Source: Arthrobotrys musiformis
Taxonomy: Eukaryota; Ascomycota; Orbiliomycetes; Orbiliales; Orbiliaceae
Assembly (NCBI GenBank): GCA_036971715.1
Contig: JAVHJL010000008.1
Coordinates: forward strand, 2,294,001 to 2,358,000
DNA: 64,000 bases
Reading direction: 5' to 3'
Positions 11,515 through 24,784 of the stretch are shown here, piece by piece. The notes beneath the pieces are model-generated. The model ran no database searches. It saw only the letters and a list, made by a program, of their open reading frames with translations, and was not told the DNA's origin. The stretch's first letter is position 1. Every line of letters starts with the position of its first letter. The translations under genes and the position numbers were made by a program.

Positions 11515-12481
11515 CTGTGGTTCCATTGGTGTTAGTACACTTTGCAGTCCCCTAGGATAGAAAAGAAGAGAACATGGGAAAAAAGGAGAATGGACGGGGA
11601 TGGGTAGCATTTTCGAGGAATGTTACGGTGGCTCTGCCCTTTCAGTCTAGAATCCTGTATCTAGAATCCTGTATCTAGAAGAGATACAATAGGCTGCGAA
11701 CGAGGGAGCCAGATTGATATGAATCTTTGCATTGATTCACATATGCGGATATCCCGGTCCGACTTTTTGCATCATGTAATACTGAAAACTGGCATGATGA
11801 TTATACCGTTATCGCATTATATTCCCGCCGACATCACTGTGCAGCGGACTGTGCAAATTTTGCAAAATGAGAAGCGCGCGGTACTCGATAGCTATTGTTG
11901 GCCAGATGCATACACCCGGACCCCTGCATCCCAGTCTTTCGTGCTACACACGCTCTCACCGGCCCAAAATCCAACACGATAATGTGTTGAACCAGTCCCC
12001 TTCGTCCATTTATTACAATGCCAAGCCCTGTTCGTCATCACAGTCGGCCAGGCCGGGCACCTCGTAAAAACGTCTGCTCAAGGGGGGCAGTTTTAGACGG
12101 GTCGGTACCACGGTGCATTAAAAACCCCGACTGAGGAAGAAAAAACGAAAGAAACGAAATCCAATGACGAAGTGAATCACGGGAGCCTCAAACTTTTTTC
12201 TTTTCCGCCCCAAAAAGTCTGTGCTTTTCCAGGCCTTCCCTTCGTTCCCCCTTCGATGTTGCCAAATATATCGCGATCCCGGCAGATGCCGCCGTTCAAC
12301 CAGGGTTGAGGAAAATGACACACAGTCAACACCACCATCAAAAATGCGAAATACGCTAGTGTGCGTATTATATATGCACGCGCTAGAAATATAGCGAACG
12401 TGACGAAAGCTAGCATAGCAGACGAAAGAATGTTGCAGAAGGATCTTGAAAAAAATAACCAAGGCAATAAGAAATTAGAAA
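11515..12481. other. intergenic region, probably with a missing 5' exon and promoters
   Basis: It should contain the unresolved first exon of the 10.9-11.5 kb gene. A 14-base unit (TCTAGAATCCTGTA) is repeated about 2.5 times at 11,646-11,680. A hydrophobic minus-strand open frame at 12,177-12,467 did not join in phase to the neighbouring gene and is not called. Confidence 0.4.
11646..11680. repeat. 14-base tandem repeat, about 2.5 copies
   Basis: TCTAGAATCCTGTA occurs at 11,646-11,659 and 11,660-11,673, followed by a partial third unit. It is a simple local duplication. Confidence 0.8.
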
Positions 12482-13481
12482 TTAAGACTCACATTCTATA
12501 ACCCCTCCAAGTCCTCTCTCCACCCACCCTGCAAGTCGTCTATCCCCACCAGAATCTGCATCCCAATACGCTACCTCGAGGATTTCCTCACAGAATCGGA
12601 CTCTCTCGCCGATAGCCATGTAATCTCCATCATCCCCACTATTGAATAGGTAACGTACCTCCTCCCTCCGCAAGATCTCATAGATCTGTGGAAGAATAGA
12701 GCGATATGTGGCCATGGACGGGGATTGGGATAGTAAGCTTCTGAGGGTATATATGTCCTCGTGGCAGAGGGAGAGCCTGAACAGGGTTGTTGGAGAAAAC
12801 ATCGCGGGTGGTTGAATCAGCGGGGATGGTGTTTCAGGTGAGTCTGGAAGTCGAGAAATGACGATTGCTATTGGTGATTGGGGAGGTTGTTCTACAGCCT
12901 GTGGGGTGGTAGAACCGTCAGTTGTGATTAGGTAGTTCGTTTGAACTGGAGTTATATCGTCGTCTGTTGGTGGTTCCAAGGCCGACGCGGATGAGTTTGC
13001 GGGTAGACTGTTTGTAGATGATTCTCCTTCCTCTCGATTTCCGTGGACAGAGCCTACTTCCGAAGGAATTGGGAGAGCGGATTGATTTCTGCGAAGAATA
13101 GAGCAACAGAATATTGACTTTACTGCTGATGATATACTGCCTTCTGGCAAGGTCATTTATCTCCCTCCTGTCTGGTTGTTTCAATCGCAATATATACTGT
13201 CTTTACAGATAGTATCCGGTCCGTTTTCTTCGGGAAATGGATCTTCGGGAAGATCTTGTGAAGCCGGTAGGCCGAGTAAACCCGAAATATTTGGAATACG
13301 TGAAGTCAAAAACTCTGTCGAGTAAGTAGATATGATACTGATATCTTGATGAGTATTCAAGATATTCAGTTCCACGGTGAGACCCGGCGACGGGTACTTT
13401 AATGTCTGAGGTTGCGGGAAAATATGTAGGATGATATAATGCTTCCCTTGATCCGATTGAAGAATTCGACTTTTAGTATAA
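12482..13481 (-). CDS. hypothetical protein, two 3' exons; 5' part unresolved
   Basis: Minus-strand exons 13198-13481 and 12482-13143 join in phase across a 54-base intron (13144-13197, GTATAT...CCAG), reading ICKDKGSISSAVKS. The protein has a Pro/Ser/Thr-rich middle (PQAVEQPPQSPIAI, PDSPETPSPLIQPP). Its C-terminal ~100 residues look globular and helical (LFRLSLCHEDIYTLRSLLSQ, MATYRSILPQIYEILRREEV, ERVRFCEEILEVAYWDADSG). No family is recognised. There is no in-frame ATG in the upstream exon. An open frame at 13,511-13,747 may be part of the same gene, but I could not join it in phase. It is either a multi-exon gene or a decaying one. Confidence 0.45.
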
Positions 13482-16400
13482 CTGTAGACGAGCGAACGTG
13501 CCGTGATAGATCAAAGATATGAGGAACTCTTCAGTCCGTCCCGTGATGCTGTCGGTCCTCCCGTGTTCAAAGTAAATTTCTCGGCCGTAAAATTATAAAT
13601 CTTTGTCCAGAATTGGGCATAAAGTTGTGGCCAAGCCTTATCAAAAAGAAGTCTAGAATTTGGACCGGTAGAGATGTCTCCACTGTAGACCCTTGAAGTT
13701 GCGAATAGGAACCAAGATATCGTATGATATATAGCTATAGAGAACAAATAAGTAATAAGATCTGCGATAGGATTCTGTGTAAATCGATACTAACCGATTA
13801 ACGTATAGTCTTTTGCTTGATGAAAAATTTTGAGAGGCGAAAAATTGTTATATTTATATAAGTTCTCTTACTCTCGTCTGGAAGCCTCAAGAACGATATC
13901 AAGAATCACGAGGTTTCCGCTACAACTTGACTTCAAAAATCTTGGCCGTAGTCAACTTGCGCGCTTAATCCTATAGGATAACATCCCGGATCAGTTAGCA
14001 AACAAAAATTCCCAGATTGTCGGGCGCACGGTCTATCAAACGTAAACCCACCCCGCTAGCAGTTGCACAAAGCCTACCTATCGGCTAAAGGGGGTCTCTC
14101 GTTCGTAATCTCACTATTTAGTCTATACAAAAGCTTTGTCAGACCATTTTTGCCCCCCGAAATATCATGCAACCAACCAAGAAGGGTCAACCCTAGTGAC
14201 GGGTCCAAGGGATGGGGATGGGGTAGGGGTGTATGCATCTAGCAAATAGTAGGACTGAGACAAAAGCTTCCCATTGGAGAAGTACGTCCGTATGGTTGGG
14301 AAACTTTTCGAGGGTACCCACCTGAAATGTCGGAATGGTGTTCGAAGGTCGCTGCTAAAATTGCGGGAGGACGGGAAGTAGTGGGTGGGTTCGTATCGGT
14401 ATTAGGCTTGCAGACTTCCCGAGTACCTGGGTTAACCTTGACCGCTGTTTAAAATTTCTTGAAGTTTCTTTTGGGTACTATGAAAGTGGGTGGTGATGAT
14501 GGAGCCTAGCGAGGTGAGGGCCAAGGTGGGTTATATGGCTTAAGATCCTGCGAGGGGTTATAAAGTTAATGTAACGGCCAGGAGTACATTCCAGGTAGCT
14601 ACGTAGAACGAAGGCCTTTTCCAGAAAGACCGTTCAGGTGGGATTTTCCCAGCGAAGCGGGAAGGATCCCAAGATCTAAGTTGCGAAGATATTGAAACGA
14701 ATCAGGCCGGACGGCTGTACAGGTACCCTTCAGCGAAAGACCTCAGTCAAATCACTATATTCCTCTTTAAAAATACGATGAGTATACGTATGTATCACCC
14801 GATTTCTGAGAATACTCCTATACTCCGTCAACGGATTCTAGCCAATAAAAATATTAGAAACAGGTATATCAGTAAGTATAGGGATCATCTATCACAGAAC
14901 TGGAACTTATAGATGTGCCCAATCCACTATATGTCACAAGTAACGACAGGTCACGAGGGCTTCAAACTCAGAAATAGTAAACGATTCCCAATACAACGAA
15001 CGGGGGGTCTGAGCCGCGTCTAGGAAAAGGTTCTTGGAGAATGACTGTATCTGGTTTAGTGAAACCGTGTGATATGATCCTCTTTCTTCTCCTTCACAAA
15101 CCACTGCCGACCCGCCATGATCGTGCTATCCATGCGCCTGCACGCTACCGTTTTTGTAAATTCTGGAAATGGGGAAATATGCTTGGAGAGCTCGGTGAGT
15201 GGTTCGTTTGTTGTAATTTGCATATGCAGGTCTCAGCGGTATAGAAGGGGACGGCATCCTGGGAGATGGAAGGGCAGTCTAAATGGCTTGTGCTGGGGCT
15301 AGTGTGCTAGGTGCATAGGATATGTATTGATGTAATTCCAAGCCATGTTGACAAGACGTACAGCTGTACAGCGGGTAGGTAGACGACCTTCTGTCATAGA
15401 ACCCCACAACCTAGCTCGAAAAACTTCCCGTGACAGGAAGCTAGGACCCACAAAGGTGGGCTATCAACAAAGATGTCAAATAAGGACTCCGAGAATCCTA
15501 GTTTTGGCTCTTGAAAACCCAGATTCGGTTTAGAAGCTAAAAACGGCTGTGGGTGTATTTTCAAGTCTGGAACTTGCTCTTGTTCCTTGCTGACTCTTGA
15601 CTAACTTCAGCTTAATTAATTATGCTCCGCGTCTGCCGTCGTAAACTCTTTCCTTCTGCTATTTGCCTTTTCAAATTAGGGTACACCGATTCTCCAACCA
15701 ATAGGGTATGGGAGACAGGGTACCCACGAGGAAAGACGTTTATAGCTGTAAGAGCCTCGAAAAGAGGCTAGGAATGGAACAGAAAGACACACTAAGCCCA
15801 CAACCCTTCGGCCGGCACAAAGCGAGAAACCAGTCTAGCATGGGAAGGGGGCTAGGCTGGGAAGGGGTTTGATATTTGGAAACATTTGGTACCACTAGCT
15901 TAGTTTGGGACGGGGGGTGGCGAAACGGATTGAAGGGGTGTATTACCCAAACTCCAGCAGTGAATCTATAGGCTCAGGACGTGCATATGCATTAGGGTGT
16001 GTAGGGTACATCGGGTAGAAGGGTAGAAGAAAAGAAGAAAGTATATGGATAGGTGTGGGGAGGCTGAAACCAATAGGACTCGCTGGCTGTGTTTGGAAAG
16101 TAATGAGACTGCAGAATGCTTGCATGAAGAAGAATCTTATTGCCGGGTTAGCTCGAGATGAGCGATATATGGACTCTTACTGACTAGTGTGGGGGAATCT
16201 ATGAAAACCGAAAGATGTCCCCGAAGAATATTCGATTCGAAACTGCGGGACTATAGAAGTGGAATTCAGTGTGGGGTGACACCCAACGGTTGAGCGGATC
16301 GACGATGTGATATCAACAGACGTTTGCTTTGATCGATGTTGCATATGCACCACCCAGGAGCCTGGCCGGTGGAAATATAGATTATTGGATCTGGCAGGGT

Positions 16401-19400
16401 CGGTGGTTGTACAACGTAATTTAACCCATCTCAGGCAGCCTAATTCACATTCGCATATACTCTTCTAACCTTCGAGGTCTTTCGGGCCGTCGAAGACATC
16501 AGCCTCCCGGTATTCTTACTTCTGACGTCGATTTGTAGATATCCAGTGGAATTTAAGAATATTTAGCTATCAAGGCGACGTATACGCCCTACGTTGTCTC
16601 TGAGATCCCGAAGCTAGCTAGGGCATCATATGTTTCATTCCGGTGACAGACGTGATATGGTAGTACCCGCTGAACGACATAACCCCCCGTCTGGAACGTT
16701 CACTAGGGTTCCCCAGTCGGAGATACCGATGAGCCTAGAGGTACAAGTGGCCAGGCTTTATTATGAGCCGTCAAGAGTGGATTATTAAAAATTCAGGTGA
16801 CGAATATAGCGTGATTACAAATTGGAGGGAGAGAATGGATATAAACAGGCTGGTAAATTGGCCATCCGCCCCCCGTGGCCTCTATTTCTAAATTGCCAGT
16901 GGCGGTGGGCTTACAACTTTGAGGAGGCAAAAAAAATTAGCCTAGGTCGTCATCAGGATGGTCTGCGGCATAAAACTAGGTGGTAAGCACCTGGGATATA
17001 GGGTTTTAAGAAAGCGGGTTGCGTATGTTGCATGTTGGAATTCGGTAGGCCGACTACATGCGACCAGCTAGTAGTTTCATTTTTCGTACTGTCTCGGCGC
17101 AGTTAAGCGTCCCGAAACCGTAACCGACAAATTGGGTATAAAAAAATCATCTCCATTCATCTCCGTTCATAAGGCTAACTGGCGATGCATATGCGTCCTG
17201 TCTGTGTCTACTAAAATACAATAGCTGGTACTCCCTCCCTGTTTTCTTCCCAGTCTGACTCTTTACCTAGTTACTGGCATGTGTCCTTGTGAAGATGGCT
17301 ATGCAGCTACTATGCATTTCAATCCAACCCCCATGCGCATTCGTCTGCAGCCTGCAAGGTCAGGATGTATACATATCTGCAAAATGGCAATGCGATGCAG
17401 CGACGCAGGAGGGAAGCATCACCAGGTGACCGGTAGCGACCAGGCCGACTCTTTCGAGCTAGTTTGTTCTGCTAGTCCAGCGGGCGAACAGCTGGAGGAA
17501 AGGCAAGGGTCAGCTTACATACGCCCCACCACTGAGGATCCCAAATCTAACTATCGACAGCATAACAGCTGCAGCTTTAAAAACTGTTGAAACAAACCTA
17601 TTTTTTCTTCGAGCTGTTTACTAACGAAAGGTGTGGCATTGTGATGCTCTCATTATTGTAGGATCGAATCGATTTGTCACTCTAGCAGTTAGCTTTTCGG
17701 TTGCGGAATAGAAAGTTGAGACCTGAATTCATGAACAGAGGTTCGAAAACGGCAAAGGCTTCGTCGTCAGCACTTTAGCTCGACTCCTCTTGAATATGAG
17801 ATGTGCATGTATCTCGTTCGCATCTACCGAAATTTCCGTCTAGATCCTTTCTACTGCTTACTTGCACCAACAATGGCCGAATGTCTATAGCCACCTGCAA
17901 GACCCAAGAATAGGTACCTAGATTCAACGCCGCGCCTTGGTATCGTCGTTTTAACACAGCGCTGATATAACAGAAAACGATTGTCCTACGCAATCAATAT
18001 CGCGCTCGCCGACAACTTTGCTAGGAAAGGTTTCATGAATTTTTTTTTTTGCGATACCGAGACTGCCGAAAGGTAAATCTCGTGACTCTGTATTCATGAA
18101 GCGGGATGTCACGGATCAAGCAGGGAGCGAACGCAAGCCGATGACCGAAGCTCCGTTCACCGACCGCCATTCGATCTTGGCACCAACCCTCAGGCTAACT
18201 GCACTGTGGCTGTATCAAGTCCCAAAATTTTCGTTCGCGCTAAAAGGATGATCTCTAAGAATCCGCGAAGTTCCTAGAAGAATAGAGAGGAACAGAGAAA
18301 GAAAAAAAAGAGTTATGTCGCTCACAGGCACCGACGCATAGCTCGCTATCAACCAGGCAGATTTTCTTTTTGCCACATGAACGTTTGAGGCTTCTTTGGC
18401 GTTCGAACGGTTCCACGGAGCCTTCGATGCATGACCCGGGTTGCAATTGCCCTACCCTGGGTGTGGTTGTGTGGTACGATGCATGTCGGTCGGCAGGACC
18501 TCCCCTAATCGTCGTCAGAACCGATGCGATGAGCTTGAGCTGCATCGTTTTTTCGGGTCAATTGCGCCAGGCGGACCCTCGCCAGCGCAGTTTGCTATGT
18601 GGGTGCTGAGCAGGAGCGTCCGACTACGCATGGAGAACTTTCGGGCCCAACGCAATATGATGCATTGCACTTGGTGCTAGAGCTGTTGGGCCTAGCTGGC
18701 TTGCAAAAAAATGATATCGTTTGGATCTACTAGACATTCGGAGGGCGCCTAAGCCAAGGCTCTGATGATTCGAGGACGTTGCTATATTAGATACTTACTA
18801 TCGTGAGGACGTCAGCACTGTAGTTGATGATGTCCAAATTAAGCGACGGCCAGAACATCTCAAGAAGGAATCCGTTCCGTCGGAGCGATCATTAGACCGC
18901 AGACGTCGGTCGAAGCGAGCTCCCAATCGAAGCGGGCGAATGTGTTGCAATAACGTCGAGACAAGTGCTCCGTATACGTATTAGTTATAGAGATGCCGAG
19001 GCTTTCTGATTCTCATTTTCGATCAGGCATTTTTCGACGACATTTAGGGTCGTTTAATTAATTTTATTTCATTCTTTGTCTCATGCTGATGGCGCAAAGC
19101 CTCACCGCCGGAGCCTCACTGTCTCAACGACCGATGACATGACGGTCGCCGGCGGTCGACAGCCAATCGTCTACCATTCTAACGTAGCTAACTGCCGGGG
19201 ACAGGCAGGTTCGAATTCGACGGGGGAACGTAATTGGAACGTTGACTGAGGCATGTGCGACCACCAACAAATGCAACATTTCTAGAATTCTGTTGTTGTT
19301 CTAGAAGGAGTCAACCTAGAAGGCCGTAAAATTAAAAGGCATGTGGCCTAGCTGAGCATATTTTAAGACGACTATATATGGTAGGTGGTATCCCCACGTG

Positions 19401-22400
19401 AATCCCGTGCCCGTCTGTAGACGCAGACGAAAACAATGCTAACAATACCCGTATTTTCGTATTGAGAGTCGTCGGTAGACGTTTTTTTTTTTTTGTTGAG
19501 CTGCAGAATTACATTAAAGGCTTGAAGGCGCTCCTGCACCTTTGGAGTCGGCCTCGGTTAGGATCCACATTTCGAACGCTTTTAGGCAGCTTGAGCTTGT
19601 GGTTGGCGAGGGCTGAAACATGCCGGCCCAATTTGCCTATTGGGCTGCATGAGAGATGAGATGGGCCCCCATACCTCTATGTTTTCTTCCCCATTGATCT
19701 TACACCAATTCTCACATGGTCTTGCGATGCAGACGGCTTATCAACTAATCGGGGATATTATATTACTAGAGTATTGTGATCGATTATATTAACTGTTTAC
19801 ACCTTAAGCTTGTGAAGTCCTATGGTAATGTCATATATTGATTATCGGTTTTTTAATATATAATATTACTTCCGTTGCGGATGCGGCCATGTGGAATCGG
19901 ATACGTGATATCGATTCTTATGGATACTATTCCAAAACTACCTAGGTATGGTAGATATAATCACGATACCACTGACCCGGCGATGAATTAGAAACTTTAT
20001 AATTATAATTAGTCTTGTTTTCTAGAATTCTATGGTTGCGGCAATCCCGAGGTTCCCGAGCAAGTTAATCATGGATGCTATCTAAGGCCGTATTGTTATG
20101 AAGTATTATATATATTACATATCGGAGATTGAGGATATCTTATGACAGTTGCAATTTATTTCAGCGCACGGATTGCGACTATGGAAACCCCATGATTTAA
20201 GTGCTTTATATACAAAGTCCAAAGCTAGTGAAATTCGTTTCGATAATAACGAAAGGTTCGGCGCTGTGGCTTCTAGCCTCGAATCGAGGTTACGGGGGCA
20301 TTAATTACGTTATCAATATATCATTCGGCATACTGGTGATGTTAGAATCTGGGGAACCGATAGCGAACGGGGAATTAACAATTCGATACTAAATTCTGGA
20401 CTACAATTGGATCATGAAGCTGCATTTATGAATTGATGAGCTAGCTTTTCAAACGGTCGATTGATATGATATCATGACAACCTTAAAAGAGAATTTTAAA
20501 ATTGCATTTCGGGTGAGGATGCCTACCCTGACGACGTCGGACCATTTCCACGCTTGGGTTTGGCGATATAGCTACCCTTTGCATTCAAATGCGGGCATTC
20601 AATGGAATGCATGAAGTAAATACTGAGAAAGCTCTGTTAATGGGCCGCCAAACAATGGACGTTGAAGAGATCGATGAGGTGGATACCCGCAATCGAGTGG
20701 ATACGGAAGACCTTGAGCTTGCGAGCGCGCAAAGTGGAGCCACTACAATGCAAGTATACGATTATAATCCAAAGTAGTTACCGTACTACATAGGGCTAGT
20801 TAGCTACTCAAGTGGTATAGTGGATGTATTCCTCCTCCTACCCCCTACCGTCGACCATAGATGTATGTATGTATACTTATCCATTGCATGTTAGAACCCT
20901 CAACTTTGGGAATATCACCGGGCCCCTTGTCGAGGGGGTTTCGAAATAACCAATTGCAATTGCCTGTCCTTGTAATTAATTAGTGCCGTATCGTATCATA
21001 TCATGTTCAAATCCGACTGAGAGGCCTTATTTCGGCCCCGGATGAAAGCTTTCCCCCATGCATCTGGCAATGGCGGCGTATCCATGACCATGTGAATATT
21101 GAATCCGGCCGGATGTCCTGTTCTCCACAAACCGGCAAAACGGACCTGAACTTCGAACACGAACAAATAACACACCCAACCCAACCCACCAGCTTTAAAC
21201 TTCCACCAACCTCCAACCTCCAACCATCAACCATCTCCATCAACCTCGTCTCGACCTTCATAGCACCCACACCGGTCGACCATCGTGTTCAATTAGGAGC
21301 AATTGCTAATCATAACAGAAAGACCTTCCTTTTTCCGACAGTTACAGCTTCAGTTCTTGTAGTTAACTTAATTTTGAGACCTTATTTACCTACTCACTCG
21401 CTCACTTGGTTACTCACTTACCTAGACGTATAGCATCGACAGCCTCAATTGGAGCTGCATAACTCATCTCCATTAGCTTCCCATTCATCTCATTTCATCC
21501 TGCATCGGTCTAGCTTGGCCCGTGTCCACATTCCTCAACTGTCAAGTGCCTCTCCTTTGGCGAGAGCCTTGACCTAACCTTCCGTTACAGCAGCGCTAAT
21601 TGCAAAGCAAGTAAGAAACGAGAACAGCCAAAACCCCTGCAGGCAGTGGGAAAAACAACCCAAGCAATTGGTTCAGGGACACGTTGAACTAAGCAGGAAC
21701 AAACGGGACTTTGAGCACCCGCAATTGCGCCGCCTTACAAACCCTTTTTCGTCCTGGTACATGAACTGAACCTGTCCCCCTTTCGACCCTCTCGCTCGCG
21801 ACTTTTCTAGTGACAGTCGCTGTTGGGACGGAAATCAAAAAGACTTCAATTCCCCAAGGAGAAAAACACCCTGAATCTCTTCTTCCGAATTCCATCGTTT
21901 ATATTCGGATTGGATTCATCAGGGGGTCTTCCAATTGGGTCCATCTCGGCTTCTTCAAACTGCAGAATTGGGTCATGCGATCGTCATTAGCGGCTGGTGT
22001 CCCCTGCGCCCTGCTCTTCTAGCAAGCATCGAAGAAAACCGTCTACGGCGGGCAAACGCTCAAACAGTGCATTCCCCACACAATCATAGCCTCATGACCT
22101 GACGACAGCAGAGTCTTTTGACCTTCCGATACTCGTCAACTTACTATCCTTCCATTCCGTTCTTTTTCGTCCCCTTTGCTTCGACTGTACAGCCCTTTAT
22201 CTCGCCCAAGAGACGATTTACGACAATTTTTTTAAAATCCTCCCTTTGCCAACAATAGCAACAGCAGTTATTATAATTTGCTCTTTCGAAACACCATCCA
22301 TAACATACAAATAAACCTCTCAAACCTCAGATACCTTCTCAGTCCACGTTCCAATACTCAAGCTACAGCTGGACTACGGCCGACCGGGAATCTCAAGTCA

Positions 22401-22527
22401 CAAGACGAGCCACAACGCGCAGCCTCTCGTCGCCTTTCGTCGCCTATTTAATACTATTGTATAATCGAAAAGAGAGCAAGGGTAACACCTCGTACTAGCT
22501 GGTCGCAAAGACCTTTCATCTAGGAGC
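13482..22527. other. 9-kb region without a supported gene
   Basis: Many stop codons occur in all frames. The longest frames (17,279-17,590 +, 18,255-18,545 -, 18,370-18,609 +, 21,092-21,433 +) show no family motif, no plausible splice partners and overlapping rivals on both strands. The final ~1.4 kb before the Vezatin/Inp2-like gene is pyrimidine-rich and CAA/CAAC-rich, fitting a long promoter and 5' leader. No tRNA, rRNA or transposon gene was recognised. Confidence 0.5.
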
Positions 22528-24784
22528 ATGGAAGCGCTCGTGTTCCGTGATACGCCATTGGCACAGTATCTTGAAGGTAGCTTCCCCAACAATTTCCCTA
22601 AATATTTGCGAAAGTGTGGTGGTTGACAAACATCTTTGGGGTAATGTAGGAGAAGGAGAACCTGGGGATTGGATCGACCCATCAGACAACAATGACGCCA
22701 GTAGTAGGAACTCGCCCTATCTCCAACCACAAAACTTCGCCCCATCGTCCCTTATCATCCCGAAAACCAGGAAAAGGGCTCTCCGACCTTTACAGATTCA
22801 GAATTCGGGATGGTACGAGAAGGCAAATTTGAGGCAGGTTCTGTCGGGAGGGCTCAAATCGCGCCTTGCAGCCGGAGAGAACCTCCAATTCGTCGAACGA
22901 TTCCGCTACATTCTCGTCGCTTCGCAGCTCCTGAATGAGCAAGCATCAGTCGCAAATTATGATGGACGAGACATTTCTTCCCTTCCGACGCCTTCAACAG
23001 CCGGACCGCCTTCCGATAATAATCCATTTACAATAGTTACTTGGTTCGGAACGCCGGGTCCCCGCTTTTACGCCTATACCGCCGCTAGCATCGTCATTCT
23101 CTCAATCTTGATATCGTACCTATCTCGCGGCGGATCTGAGCGGAAGATGGCCTTTGGGAAATCAAGGGCAGCAATTACTTTGATGCTCTCTATGGTTTTG
23201 GCGCTATTGGTGTTCGCTCAACTTCGAAGGAAGAAACTCCGACACCTGCGCACGGATGCCATTTCAGCCGCCGAGCAATTCGTTGAAAATTGCCAAATGT
23301 TCGATGTTGTTGTCGGAAACGCGATAACGTTGATCCAGGAGATCGAGTTGGTATCTCGAGGCTATAGGCTCTCCCAACCGCTGCCACCAATCACACGGCT
23401 AGAAAGAGCAGACAACTCTCGTAAATGCGCACGGTTGCGCCGAACGATTGCGGAGAGCTTTAAGCTGACCATCTCTCCCACTTGCCGAGCCATTGAAGCC
23501 ATTTCGGGCTTCCCCAAGGTTTCTGACTTGGAGAAATTCTATGATGTCTATGATATCCACATCAATGACCTGCATGACGCTAGTTTTGGTATCGACGAAA
23601 GCGAATATGAGGATATGGAAAGCTTGAAATCTCTAAAGGCGCTGTTCCAGAGACTTTACACTATCCGCAAGATATTCGTATGCCATTTGCTCGCCTTAGA
23701 GGCCAACGGTGGACACAAAGATCATACACAGTGGCACGCTGTGGGGACCCAATTGTACACAATCAGCCGTCTTATGGGGGATTTGGCATCTGAGGCTCGT
23801 AGCATCTTGACTGAGGAGACCGATTTTAAATTGCCACCTACGCCTATTGTCGGAACTACGCCCGCCCATGCTATGGGCAGTGGTATTTCAGCAGTCAACA
23901 GGGAGAGGTTAAGACAACAACTCAGGAAATTCAACGGCTTGTCGACAACGGTGAGAGGATTGCAAGCGAAGATGCATTTGTTGAGAGAAGGGACGGATAG
24001 GGCTTTGCAAAGCACATCGCAGGAACCGCTAGCAGAAGGGTTTGGACCGGAACTGTTGAGTCAATATGATGAGATCGGTGTTGATCTGAGAGGATTGCTT
24101 GCGGAGTGGGAAAGTGGGCGAGCGAGCCTAGCAAATGCATTAGACAAGTTGAAGGACAATGGATGCGGTGGTATCAGCCCAGCGAGTAGCAGGCCCGTCA
24201 GTATGATCTTCTCGCAGCCTATGGCAAGTCCTGGGATGAGCCAGGCCGGGACGTTAGTTGGTGCAAGCCCAAGAACCAGTGGAAGCTGGGATGATGCGGA
24301 GAGAGATGCTATTCTTCGAAAGAGGATATCAGTTGGCTCTGATTTCTTGAGGCCTGGAGCAACTGCGAGTGATGAGGAAGAGATCTTTGAAGCAATCTCA
24401 GACCCGGCGAAGGGACGCGAAAGAAGTAAGCTGACAAGGGAAGAGAGGATTGCGAAGATGAAGGAAGACCGACAAAAAGCTCTGGAGGCGAGGAGGCAGA
24501 CTGAGGCAAATATCAGTTTGGTGAGGGAACTGAGAGACGTCCTTGAGAACCGAGCAGGGGCTTTGCCGTCAGCGAAGAGAAGAAGTTTGCCAGCCGCGAG
24601 GAGTAGGTTGAGTTTAGAGTTGATCAAGGTCGCGGAGGCGAATAGGAGTGCGAATGGACAGGATGGAAGGCTTAGCGCCCCGATTACACCTGCATCAATT
24701 GCCCCTGTGGCTGTTGCGTTCCCCCCTGCACCAGCGTTCGAAGATGAAAGGACGATAATCTCACCGGTACAGGAAGTCGAGTAG
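22528..24784 (+). CDS. Vezatin/Inp2-like myosin-binding membrane protein
   Basis: Exons 22528-22576 and 22650-24784 give 727 residues; the 73-base intron (GTAGCT...GTAG) restores the start MEALVFRDTPLAQYLEGEGE. The layout fits fungal proteins with a Vezatin-type myosin-binding domain, the group that includes Inp2, the peroxisomal receptor for the class V myosin Myo2. An N-terminal segment with ERFRYILVASQLLNEQ is followed by two hydrophobic helices (about residues 156-174, FYAYTAASIVILSILI; 189-207, ITLMLSMVLALLVFAQL), a long helical domain (to ~540) with ISPTCRAIEAISGF and YDVYDIHINDLHD, and a charged coiled-coil tail (SKLTREERIAKMKEDRQKAL). Organelle specificity is inferred. It has no close neighbours and a long 5' flank. 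Confidence 0.8.

Noticed and set aside
12177..12467. Hydrophobic minus-strand frame, possible last exon of the 12.5-13.5 kb gene
   Set aside because: The GTGAGT donor next to codon IEC leaves a phase that does not fit this frame.
17279..17590. 103-codon plus-strand frame in the gene-poor region
   Set aside because: No motif, signal peptide or splice partner; cysteine content is moderate but the spacing is not that of a known small secreted family.
18940..18990. CGTCGAGACAA resembling the element end
   Set aside because: No convincing direct repeat surrounds it.
20996..21433. Overlapping frames on both strands with CAACC-rich sequence
   Set aside because: The repetitive C/A-rich composition explains the open frames; it looks like a promoter or leader region.
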